Below, piece after piece: positions 12,701 to 23,325 of a DNA stretch of 64,000 nt. The position numbers and the translations under genes are program-made. The stretch's first letter is position 1. Each line of letters opens with the position of its first letter. Source of the stretch: Romanomermis culicivorax (Eukaryota > Nematoda > Enoplea > Mermithida > Mermithidae). The notes below the pieces were generated by a model, which saw nothing but the letters and a program-made list of their open reading frames with translations, was not told the origin of the DNA and made no database searches. The DNA is taken from positions 1,054,001 through 1,118,000 of the forward strand of contig CAWUHX010000013.1 of assembly GCA_963922205.1 (NCBI GenBank). The letters are read 5' to 3'.

Positions 12701-15355
12701 TTGGGTTTTTGCTATACTAATGTGCTTATGATCTTTTGCATTTTTAAGTCTATTTTTTATCAGGGCTATATTAATTCAAGTTTTTTTTGTTAAGTATGAC
12801 CTTGATTGATCTTGACTTGCCTGACCTGGGCTGTGTGCTGATGTTTTAAACCAGCTAGAAGACCAAAAAATAACCTAGAAGTCAATTTTTCATAAAATTG
12901 AGCAAAACAGCAAAAAAATTTGGTTAAAAATTCGATAAAAACGTAATTAAACCTTCATTTACCGCTTTCAGTAAACGTAAAAATCGTAAATCCCACCCTA
13001 TTTTTCATTCATTTACGCCAGCGAGATAAAGAGAACTCTGAGAAAGTCAGAGAAAACGGTTTACGATTAAAAAATAAATGGAATGCTGCAAGAATACAAG
13101 CATATCCGTAGCAAGTTTATTTTTCTTTTCATTTTCGGCTACAAATTTCTTTTCAACAACGACGTAAAGATTGTCTATAATTGCTTAGGCGTAAATTTTT
13201 AGTCGAAAAATTGTGCCGACAATGTCTTTCTATTTGAATCCAACAGCAATAATAATACTTCCAGTTCCAAATTTCAAGCCTACTCAAAATAAACAGAGGA
13301 AGTTAAAAATTTAGTTTAATTTATCAGTTATTGACAACATATAAGTTTGCTGCGACAATACAAGTATATTATTCAACGAAAATTTACCTGCGTTCGAACC
13401 CAATCGGAAAAAAATTTTGTGTCTCCATCCGAATCCATCCAATCTATCCACCGAAAAATTTTGTGCCAATTGGTACAAATACTCAAAATTGCTTGCGCTA
13501 TTCCAATTTTTTGTGCCAAATACGATTTTTTGGCGCAAAAAACACTGATTCAAGTCAAGTATCAGGATGACATCAATTCAGTGAGCTTACGTGAATCGCT
13601 AAGTTTGAAGCAGAATATTGGTCTGAATGCAATAAAATATGAGTATACGAATCGTTCCTCTGCTAAAAAATAGAATGGATGAGTGAATTAAAAAGGAACA
13701 GAGAATTGCAGCACAGGTTGCTTTGAAAAAAGAAAGCACATTTTGTAGCGGTGATTTTGGTTATAAAACGTTGGGCACTGGAGATTTTTTTTGTAATTTG
13801 CTGCAATTAGAAAAAGAATTTATTGATTTTCGATATGTTCACGTGTTTCTAGCCAAGGCTTTTTTCCACACAGCAACCAAGTTACGAGCTGTGCAACAAA
13901 ACTTTCCTGCCATTGTGTACAGTGCAACTTGGAACCTGACTGCCCTTTTGATTAGACTATAGGGTTTCTTGTCCGGAGATGCACTCTTATGAATGTGGAT
14001 TACACCGGATTTCAACCCATTTATAATTTTTTATAGATTATTTCCAATGCGTGGTTAGAAATTGTCGTTCTAGCTTGTGATTACAGCTTTTAAACATCAA
14101 CATGCTATGAATAAATTTTTGACCTTGACAGCTATTTTCCCGAAACTTTTTTGCGATCCTTGAAATCGTGAATATAGCTTTTTGCATTTGGAAAATGATT
14201 AAAACATTGGAGCCTAGGACAATTGTAGAAATTCTTGCTGGTTGAAGAATCCAAATTCTTGGTTGCTTGTCTAATTTTTAAATTTTAGTTTGCGCGACTG
14301 AAAATTCATTGAATTCACTGAAAATTAGACTTTCTGCCTTATAAATAAATGTTAAGATTTATTTTCCAGCCCTCTAGAACATTAAAATCCAAGAAAATTT
14401 TTCGGCGTTACGCACCGGAGTTACCGACATTTGGATCCCAGATAAAATACCTAGTGCCTTTTTATGTTTTATATTATTTGAAAACAACCCTTTTTGAGGT
14501 ATTATCATGAGTGGTAGATTGTTGGCTTTATATATGTAAGATGAGACATTTAAACAATTCATACCTGTAAGAGCTCCACTCAATTAGGGGGAGGGTAAAG
14601 CCCAAATTTGTGGGATGGGGATACCCATTTTTCTGAAAATCCTATGGAGAGGGTCCCAAAATAGTCGAAAAATAGCAAAAATTTTCCATAAAGTCTTGGG
14701 GGTTTAAAATAGTTGAAAATGGCCAAAAATTTCGAAAAATTGTCAAACATATTCTGAAAAGGGTCGAAAAATACAGTTGTTTGCACAATTTTTTCGAGTT
14801 GGGAGGAGGGTCTCAACTTTAGGGTACTACTAGGTCCGACCGAGTTGGGAGGAGGGTTCTCCCCTGAACCTCCTCTCAACTACAGATATGAAACAAGCTC
14901 AAAAACATAAATAATGCATCCGTCGATATGTTTGAGCGAAAAAACGACTTGGCGAATATTACGAAAAAATTGGCGTGTTTCGTCAAATGGCGAGAAGATA
15001 ACGATCGATCGACAGTTGCAAGAGAATAAGCTGGAAAAATGAATGTTCTAACGTTTTTAGAAGCCTCAAAATCCTACATTTTTTGGCGATGTGCGCCGAG
15101 AAGTTACTTTTACAAGTTTTTTTATTTTAAACCTCATGGAATTGGGTTTTAAGAGCCTAATATTGTTGCGAATTGAATTTTGGAGAGTGAGTTTTAAGAT
15201 TCATTCAATTTTTTGAACCATATTTTCAGAAAAGCGTTGATTTTGTTGCTCTTGATCGACAACCATTGTAACCGAAGCTAGTTCAGCATTGTCTTCTGCT
15301 TGAGGATCACAGAAAGCCTAAATTATTTAATTTTGATTTGTATGATCAATATGTG
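9729..15355. other. Gene-poor stretch, decayed repeats
   Basis: Open frames at 9729-9962 (+), 10505-10957 (+) and 13331-13962 (+) have no recognisable domain and no convincing splice context. Poly-G/C repeat modules occur at 10864-10920 and 14585-14870, and a degenerate hairpin module at about 14400-14417. Phrases on TTTTGTGCC, seen again near 28300, 50200 and 58550, occur at 13410-13540. Confidence 0.4.
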
Positions 15356-15565
15356 TTATATTTCAAATTTCAATCCATCCTTTTTAAACCGAGGATCTAG
15401 TAAAGATGCCAAAGCATGAAGTCTATTGTCTTCAATGGGTTTAAAGTGGGCTCGATTATCATTTCTATAAAAATATTGATTCATTTTTCCCGACAATTCC
15501 TCCTTCAATGAACCCAATCCAGAAAAATTTAAATATGGATTGAGTGGCGTAAAATTCTTAATCAA
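15356..15565 (-). pseudogene. hAT transposase C-terminal fragment
   Basis: A 69-residue minus-strand frame contains HALASLLDPRFKK (around residues 50-63), a hallmark of the hAT transposase catalytic/dimerisation region as seen in ZBED-type proteins. The residues before it (a YFYRND..HFKPIEDNR stretch) fit the helical region that usually precedes this motif. There is no ATG; the frame opens at a TTG, and the rest of the transposase, including the BED finger and the remaining catalytic residues, was not found next to it. It is a relic, possibly the source family of the hAT MITEs at 28456-29817 and 60809-61488, although no link can be shown here. Confidence 0.6.
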
Positions 15566-16997
15566 CGATTCTTTAATTTATGTTTTTCAAAAAAATTTAG
15601 CCACAAAATCTAGCTTACTTTTCTTCAGCTATTTTTTCCGAAATACAGGCGTTTTTAGATTCATAGATTTTTACAGTTTCTGCAAAAGATTTTAACAAAT
15701 TTTGCAAGCTGCCAAAACATAATTATCTAAGGTGTGGATACATTATACATGTATGTATTAAAGTATCGGCCGTTGGCCGATTTTTTGGCAAAACATCGGC
15801 CGATGGCCGATGGCAGAAAAACGCAACAATCAGCCGATGCATCGGTCCATCACTACTCCCCACACATTTTATCCTATTACAAGGTACTTTTTGCATTACA
15901 CATGTTATAAGATGGTGACCACCAGACGCACTAATATCCAAAAAATCTGAATCCAAGCACATGTATAAACTTACTGAAAATAAGTCGTCTTTACAGCAAA
16001 AATGATTTTCTTTTTATTCAGTAAATTCTAAAAAATGTCGAAAAATTTCCCCCTTTTTTGGAAAATCCTGGATACGGGTATGCGGCCTCAGGGCCGTTCT
16101 TAGGGTGGCTTATATACATCACAATTCCCAAATTTAGTAAGATTTACATACTTTTCGTCAAACATATAATTTAGCCACTAATCCGAGCACACATAAACTA
16201 ACTGAAAATAAGTCGTCTTCACTGCAAAAATAATTTTCTTTTTATTCAGTAAATTCTAAAAAATTTTTGGAAAATTCCCCCTTCTTTTTTTAAATCCTGG
16301 ATACGGGTACGGACTTATCACATTATAATACACTCTAAATCTAAGCTATTTTCCTAGACCTCAAGCTTACGTTTTCTTGGGTTTAAGCGCTCAAAAGGGA
16401 GAAGTGGTCCATTTACGTGTTTTCCCCTATTATATACACTGACTCCAGTGTTTTTTATGCTCAAAACTTTTTTGCCCCATTAAAGGAAAAACCCAAAAAA
16501 ATTTTCCTCATGAGGAAAAATCAATTTTTTTAGTTTCCATGCTTAAAAATCGCTCAAAATCATTCCTGATGTGATTTTTGAACGTTTCTCATTAACTTGC
16601 ATCTTATTCCGTCAATAAACCGACTTTTTTTGCAAAAAGACTCGAGCTATGACCTGTTCGTAGAAGAATATTCAAGTGAGTTTACATGAGCAAAAGAATA
16701 ATTCAACAGCATAACCTTTATATCTTTATATTTCTTTGACGACATAAAACAACCTAATTTTGACATAACAAGTAAATCAAACAGTAAACTTTGATAAAAA
16801 GATAACAAGGAAAAGTAGGATTTTAAAACTGATTCTGAATAGCTGACAATCTGACATAAAGGTATATACTGATCCACAGGGTCTTTTTTCTGCAAAGGCC
16901 AGCTTCCAATGTGCAATTTGGGGAAAAATTTTGGTTGCACAGATAAATTTAAATCAGCTTAATTTTATCGGAAAAAACACCAAAAGCTAGATTCTTC
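15566..16997. other. Gene-free DNA with a 228-bp duplicated segment
   Basis: A block starting ACTGAAAATAAGTCGTC at 15973 recurs at 16201, so about 230 bp is present twice in degenerate tandem (about 15955-16325). Around 15765-15850 there is a run of short CGGCCGATGGCCGA repeats. No gene is supported. Confidence 0.45.
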
Positions 16998-17344
16998 TAA
17001 GGTAAAGTGGGGTAACTTTGGCCACGGGGCAACTTTTTGGTCAATTTCACTTGAAACGTCGCCGAATTTTTCCACAGTAAGATATGATACAACTTGGCAC
17101 ACTAATGTCTGAGTAATCAGTATGTATTACTGTGAAAGGAAATTGAAATCCAAATAAAATTGAGAAATTTGTGGGTCGACAAAGTCATCATTTTTTTGAT
17201 GAAAATTTTAAAATTTTAAAAAATTTGGATTTCCCTCATCCGCTGCGCTCAAAACTTTCACTAACAATTGAGTGTCTTTAGAGAAGTTATGCTTTCTGTT
17301 CCGTATAAAAAAATAACTACCTGTTTCAGAGAAAAAAATCGGTC

Positions 17345-17435
17345 AAAAAGCGGGAAACTTTGGCCAGTTGGTGGGAAACTTTGGTCAGAGCGGGTAACTT
17401 TGGTCACATTATATTTTGGCGGGTAACTTTGGTCG
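17345..17435. repeat. Subterminal repeats of the pogo-like element
   Basis: Four copies of a phrase like GCGGGTAACTTTGGTC lie in about 90 bp, all related to the terminal repeat at 17000-17023. Such subterminal arrays are often transposase binding sites; that role is inferred. Confidence 0.5.
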
Positions 17436-17550
17436 AATTAAATTTTTTTGCGCCACACTTTTTATTTATTTATAATAATTTGATCTTACTTCTTTTTCAG
17501 ACAGATTATTTTATCCTGTATATAGTTTTTATTGATTATGTGCTTTGCAA

Positions 17551-18510
17551 TATGGTCAGATGCTTTGAAAGAAAGCCAGATGCACACAAATACCTGAAAA
17601 ATTACTCAACAGAAAATCTCGAAAAGGCTATTGAGGCTGTTTGAAACAGGTCAAAAATTAGAGCAGCAGCTCGAGTTTACAATATTCCATATGGAATGTT
17701 ACAAAACAAAGTAAACACAAGACAGTTGGGAAGGATTGGTCATAAAACATACCTCACAGTGGCTGAAGAATTTCTACTTGTCAAACTGGTCAAATCCGTT
17801 GCCATCATGGACCTGTCATTCAAAAAACATTGCCTTGTCACTATAATCGACACTTATCTACACGAAACTGAGAGCAACTCAACTAGGACGCGGGTGGCTT
17901 CCTACAGTCGTCTTTGCAAAGAAGACTGTAGGACGCGATTTATATGCAATTAAATACTAAATTAATGCCGATAACAGTACAACAAATGTACTACGACAAA
18001 ATTTATTGGCGTTGTCTTTGCAGTCATTGGCTTTGATGTTTGAAAGTATGTATTTTTGTTACAAAATTTACAGAAAAATGATATCTAAAATTTTCAGGAA
18101 TGCCCACATTGTCGATGTTGGTGATTATCGAGGTTACACCATCAAGACGACCAGCAGTGTCATCAAGTATCTTCGGACAGTACATTCGAAAGAAATGAGC
18201 CGAAAAATTCCAGGAAATGTTTTTGTCATGTGCTTGGCCAGACTTTGGTGGAACCAGAAGTTCTTGCTCAACTGAAAGAATTAAAAGAATCGAAAAAAGC
18301 TGAAAGCACTAATGTCTCTCGCATTTGCTATATTCAATGGACAATTTACAAGAAAAGGTACAAAAAAGACTGGGCATGCTGTGATGAATGGATATGTGGT
18401 AACGGTTTGGCAGACGATTTTGATCCCACCTGTGATTTCATTTGTCAAGTTTGTGTTGCTCTTGGTAGCCACTCATCATATAATGTGTGTAATGCAAAAG
18501 GTACCTAGAG
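17551..18510 (+). pseudogene. pogo-like transposase remnant (psq HTH)
   Basis: Two frames together show a psq-type helix-turn-helix: MVRCFERKP and YSTENLEKAIEAV in the first (17551-17644), then, after a stop and a frame change, RAAARVYNIPYGMLQNKV in the second (about 17660-17710). This order (AxxAV, AA..Y.IP, L.NKV) is typical of Pipsqueak/pogo DNA-binding domains. Downstream, fragments near 18230-18508 end in a Cys-rich segment (CCDEW..C..FICQVC), which resembles the zinc-binding tail of some animal pogo transposases. The DDE catalytic core is not recognisable. Several stops and frame changes show that this copy is dead. It lies just inside the left terminal repeat, as expected. Confidence 0.6.
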
Positions 18511-19761
18511 TAACTTTAGGCAACAGTACAAACCTGCGGTCAATAGGCTTAGGTTTAAGTGTCATTTATACTTGCCTTTTTCGGCGGAACGGAACGGAAG
18601 CAGTTTTTCTGTGCGTTGAGAGTATAGCAGTTTTCATCGCACAGAAGGATGATGAAAAGTATAAATGAAGCCAACTGAAGTCGACCGAACCAAAACATTT
18701 TGATTGCGTCATGCGAAAAAATTTTGGTTTGAATGCTCCGTCTGCACGCGTACTCCGATGGAAAAATTCAATTTTTATTTCCGATATTTGAGCGAATTTC
18801 GCATGTTTTTTGATGCTTTAAAATTTTTTTGGCAAATTTAACGAGCCGGAACTACTTTTATTGTTCTAATACGCAATTTTCCGTTGCAATTACGGTTTTT
18901 TCTCGCCCATCTTTCCCCCAAATGCGGGAAGGGACCAAAATTTGCTTCCCTGTTCCCCCCAAGTCGTTTTTTCACTTATAAATGCTCAAATACACTTTAT
19001 TCAAGTGTTTGTGAGCTTTTTCGAACATTCTGATATTTTAAGAGGTGTTAATTCATTTAAACCGAAGAAAAAAACCCTTTTCTCACCCCCCCCCCCCGAG
19101 TCGGAAAAATAGGAGAAAATTGGGAAAAAACTGCTTTTTTGGGAAAGTTTTCGAGATTTTTCGATCCCCCCCCCCCCAAGCACCTGTTTTCACTCAAATG
19201 GGATGTTTTGAGGAAAAAAAGATATGGGGAAAAAGCTTTCGGCAAGATTTTCATTTTCCAAAAAAATTTTGGGAGTTCAGAACCGAGAAGATCCATTGTG
19301 GTGAAAATTTTCCGGCGCCAAGCGCTGGTATGCATATGTATGATAGTTGTTGTTTTCTATCAGGTGCAGCCATAGCAAATTAACCTCCAACAGTTTCTAT
19401 CAATTGAAATATCCCAATTTTTATTTTTATTTGCAAAAAAGTAGCTATTTTTGGCCTTTTGCAGCACAGTCCCAAAAATCCCCAAAAAGCCTCGAAAAAT
19501 GCTGAAAATTTCGAAAGTTTTGGAACCCCCCCCCCAAAAAAAATTTTGGGTTTAATCCTCCCCCAACTGGCGGGACTTCTCACAGGTATGTTTGAAGCTC
19601 CTATTCAGCAAATCTGTTGCATAGATTCATTTTCCAGCATTTTATAATATAAAAGTTCAAACATTTTTCCGGCGAAATGAGAAGCTATTTAAAATCTAAT
19701 TAGTCAGATTTAAATTTACATTCAGATGTTGTGAAAACTCATTTTCCAGACTACCAAAATT
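18511..19761. other. Repeat DNA between pogo remnant and nested LTR element
   Basis: Includes a small inverted pair on TCATTTATACTT (18562-18668), poly-C tracts at 19085-19100, 19166-19178 and 19526-19534, and degenerate CCGGCGC modules near 19309 and 19664. No gene. Confidence 0.4.
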
Positions 19762-20318
19762 TGTCGTGCGTGAAAAAAATAATAAGTAGATGCTTTTAAG
19801 CTATGTAGCTTGACGATTTATCACCCATTTTTAATAAGAGACGTACAGAACGTAGAACAGGGTGTGGAACACTAGAAACGAAACACTCGGAGTGTTAGAG
19901 GAAATTAACGCAATGATAATCGTACACAGAAGATTGATGGGCTCATAGAGAGCACTATGTCAAATTTCCAAGGTTCTTCGCTCATGTTGTCAAAAGTTTT
20001 TGGATGCTGAAACTCGGACTGTACTATCTTACCCAATTAGGAGTTTCACAATTACTCAAACTATTTTCCAAATAGTTTGACTGAACCTGGATCACACATT
20101 GGGTTTTCGATTTACTAGCAATGCTCAGAGCCTTTCACAAAACCGACTGCTCACTAAGACAAACGAAACAACAACTAACTTTATCACAAACTTGCTGCGA
20201 GTGTAACCTTTGATGTTGTGAACATTCAGACAACTTTGAGCTCTGAAACGATGCATTCTTGCGAATCACTTTGAAAAGCTGACGAGCTTACACTATAGTC
20301 AATCACGGCCCTATTACA
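19762..20318 (-). repeat. Element 3, 3' LTR
   Basis: Starts TGTCGTGCGTG and ends CTATTACA on the plus strand, so it obeys the TG..CA rule. It matches 22763-23321 along its length with many small differences (visibly more than between the Element 1 LTRs), implying an older insertion. Confidence 0.85.
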
Positions 20319-20332
20319 CTCCTCCCCCTTTG
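20319..20332 (-). other. Element 3 polypurine tract
   Basis: On the minus strand a purine run (AAAGGGGGAGGAG) abuts the 3' LTR. The equivalent run is at the same place in Element 1 (31995-32009). This is the expected plus-strand priming site. Confidence 0.75.
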
Positions 20333-21253
20333 ACCTAAATCGCCTCAAGTGATTCAAATTTTCTTTCTCTGGGAGTGAGTGGTTTAAACATCGCTTTTTT
20401 CCATCAATCCTAGAGTGTACAATTGATTAAGGGGCATACAATTTTTGGTATAGCTTTTGGACATGTAAACAGTCAGTATAGCAGGGTAGTTTAACCTGTT
20501 TTAGCATCATTTTTTTCCTCCCTTCCAGACGCAGACGATTTTTCTTTCTTGGCCAACCTTTTCATTTGACTCTGGTGACAATCAGATACAACAAAATTTA
20601 CAAAACAGCAATACGGAAATAGCAAACAATCCTGACGATTTCTCAACAAAAGGGCGATTCGCAACAAAATATTAGTTAAATTTTGACCAAAATATATTAG
20701 AATTTGAGTGAAAGATATATATAATTTTTGGAAAGTTAGAGAGCAGTAGTGGGAGGTGCACGTTTTCTCCAAGACCAAAGGTGCAAGGACCTTTTCGAGC
20801 CTTTGAGCTTTTGGAATGGCAATCACCATGTTTCACAAAGCTTGGGGTAGGCGTCCTATGTGAAACATCGGCGGCGCTTTTTCGTATGCAGAAAGAAATA
20901 TTTCTACAGAATGTATCCCCAAGGATAAATTTAGAATGGAATGACTGGAGTCTTTATTTCCATGACTGGAGTCTATATTTTGATGACCGGAGTCTTTAGC
21001 CACGGAGGCATCAGTGTTTCAGAACAGAATCTTTAGCCACGGAGGCGTCAGATCGGAAAGTTTGCAGCTGATGCAAGCTTTAAGTTTTGTAGAGAAATAT
21101 ATATAAAGCTTCTTGCGAAGTCTTTGAAACTCGAAATTCGAAAGGTATTGAGCAGATCAATACCAAACTGTAGAAGAAATCTCGGCGATACAGATGAGAC
21201 GTAGAAAAATTTCAAATGTTTACGATGTTGTGGTTTCTTTGCCATCCGGTAGA
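20333..21253. other. Element 3 non-coding interior
   Basis: No pol similarity. The first 40 bp resemble the 3' end of Element 1. At 20937-21050 a short tandem family on GACTGGAGTCT and CTTTAGCCACGGAGGC is present. Everything from the gag zinc finger through pol and the accessory region of Element 1 is missing. Confidence 0.55.
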
Positions 21254-22772
21254 TCACGCAAAAGCAGAAAGCAAATTTTCTTGAAATCGAACAGTATTTT
21301 GCTGTCTAGGATCATTTCTATTTTGGGATTGAGAGTTATCTCTGAAATGAGGTTTCGAATCATCTCTGAAACGCCACTGTGATGGTTGCTCTTCCAACGG
21401 ATTTTCGAGTTTGTTAACCAGTATAGATTGTTCTACTCTCACAGTCATCTGTTTATTTGCTCACTGAATTTTCTGAACTTTCGTGACAGCTATAGCTAAG
21501 TCAGTGATCATTTCTAGAGTACTTGCGTCAATCGAGACTCTGTAAATTTCTGGCATTTTCCAAACAAAAGTTGTGATAACCTTTCTATGGCGACACTGAG
21601 CGCTTCTGTCATAGTACAGTAAATGTACGTAGGTACTGATTTGGTTCAAGAAAGCTGACGGATCTTCAGTTTCAAACGGAGTGATGGACTGGAGTTCACA
21701 TTGGAGTGTATCTTGATCGCAATTTGGTGCATTCATACACATCCGAATCTGTTTTGCTTCATCATATGATCGGACATCTCGTATGGTGTTCAGAGCACCA
21801 TCGCAAGTCAAGCGATGCAATGTGTGAAGTTTCACATACTCAGACCCATGGAGGCCAAACTCGTTTTTGAGTGCGATGAAGAATTTTAAAACTTGTTGAT
21901 TTCGGGTCGAGTTGTCTAATTTTTGTGGCGCTATCTTTTTACAGATAGTCTTAATTCTCATTTCATCATCAGCGAAAGATCTATGCACCTGAGAAGGTGG
22001 GATAGACGCAAAATTTATCTGAGAGTTTAGCGCGTAAGAGAGGTCAAACATTTGTGTCGGGATGATCAGATTATCATCCTCGTCCATTATGCCTCAAAAA
22101 CTAAGTTGACTTTTTCGATCGCTAATGGCCTTTTTTGGTTTATTCGATTTTAGAGACTGAGTGTAAGAACTCATGGGTCTCGCAATATTTTTGTTTTCGG
22201 GAATGTTTGGTTTTGATAACTCTTCTTTCTGAGCTTTCATAGCTTTGATTTCTGTTGTAAAATCATCAAGAAGTTTTTGTTGTTGAGTCCTAATCGTAAT
22301 TATTTCACTTAATGCATTAGTAGCATCGCCACAGAAATTTATCATTTCAGCATTGCATTTTTGCATTAGGTCGATATACGCGTCATTATCCAATATTTTT
22401 CGAACATCGGTCTCTTTCGGTTTTGGTTTTAGAAAGTTAAATTTTCGATTTTCGGAGATAGAGATCGTGAAGTTTTTTGTGTTTTTTTTGGGGAGCAGAC
22501 GTTTGCGGTAAGTCGAAATTATGCTTATCTGCTTCGTATAGAAGTTGTAGATTCACATTTTCACAGTCGAAATTTTCAATTTCTGCATTATCAGGATTTG
22601 CTAGTTTCTTGTAGAAACCTTTTTCGTAGCCTAACGCAGTAGAGCGATGCGTGCAGTTTTCTTCCATTTTTCGGGTTGATTCCGGTGGTTTCTCGGATTT
22701 TCGATTTTCCACAAATTTCAGCGTTTCCTCAACCTTCAAACGAGCTGGTAGGGTCACCAAAATGTTGTGCAT
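21254..22772 (-). pseudogene. gag: Element 3 gag pseudogene
   Basis: The minus strand encodes a protein strongly similar to Element 1 gag, for example QINFASIPPSQVHRSF, KIAPQKLDNSTRNQQVLKFF and the region ending MPEIYRVSIDASTLEMITDL. It is in pieces: 22437-22772 in one frame, then 22094-22393, 21461-22087 and 21254-21448 in another, with in-frame stops between the last three. The copy ends in the Arg/Asn/Ser-rich segment before the C-terminal zinc finger of the Element 1 protein. The N-terminal piece shows how the family's gag begins near the primer-binding site and is useful for reading Element 1, where that part has a stop codon. Confidence 0.8.
22748..22761 (-). other. Element 3 primer-binding site region
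   Basis: Next to the 5' LTR the minus strand reads TTTTGGTGACCCTACC. The first eight bases after the T-run, TGGTGACC, fit the 3' end of an animal tRNA-Trp, the primer used by CsRn1-type elements. The remaining bases do not match that tRNA from memory, so the tRNA identity is tentative. Confidence 0.5.
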
Positions 22773-23321
22773 GAGAAAAATAATAATTAGATGCTTTTAA
22801 GCTATGTAGCTTGATGATTTATTGCGCGTTTTTAATAAGTGACGTATGGAACGTAGAAGAGCGTGCGGAATGCTAACAATGGAACACTCAGAGTGTGAGA
22901 GGAAATTAATGCAACAATAATTGTATGCCGAAGATTGAGGGGCTCATAGAGAGTGCTATGTCAAATTTCCAAGGTTCTTGGCTTAAGTCGTCAAAGGTTT
23001 TCGGATGCTGAAACTCGGACTGTACTATCTTACCCAATTAGGAGTTTGATCCAATTACTCAGACTATTTTCCAAATAGTTTGACTCAACCTAGATCACAT
23101 GTTGGATTTTGGATTTACTAGCGATGCTCAGAGCCTCTCACAAAACCGACTGCTCACTAAGACAAATGAAACAACAACTAACTTTATCACAAACTTGCTG
23201 CGAGTGTAATCTTTGATGTTGTGAACCTTCGGACAACTTTGAGCTCTGAAACAATGCATTCTTATGAATCGCTTTGAAAAGCTGATGAGCTTACACTGTA
23301 GTCAATCCGGGCCCTATTACA
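22763..23321 (-). repeat. Element 3, 5' LTR
   Basis: Partner of 19762-20318. Begins TGTTGTGC and ends CTATTACA on the plus strand, and is followed by the target duplication AATT. Confidence 0.85.
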
Positions 23322-23325
23322 AATT

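Larger units (their letters stand above)
19762..23321 (-). mobile_element. Element 3: gag-only LTR retrotransposon derivative
   Basis: Two direct LTRs of 557 and 559 bp (starting TGTYGTGC, ending ATTACA) bound about 2.4 kb of internal DNA. The 4-bp sequence AATT flanks both outer ends (19758-19761, 23322-23325), a clean target duplication. Orientation is minus: the primer-binding region is beside the right LTR, the polypurine tract beside the left. It belongs to the same family as Element 1 (similar LTR starts, primer region, polypurine tract and gag) but has no protease, RT, RNase H or integrase. It can only have moved with proteins supplied in trans, and it is nested inside the pogo-like transposon. 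Confidence 0.85.

Noticed and set aside
13390..13410. GTTCGAACCC phrase as a tRNA B box
   Set aside because: No cloverleaf can be folded around it and no A box lies upstream at the right distance.
19045..19383. Overlapping Phe/Pro/Lys-rich ORFs on both strands near poly-C tracts (also 27001-27365, 45689-46129)
   Set aside because: They are created by homopolymer runs and low-complexity sequence; both strands are equally open.
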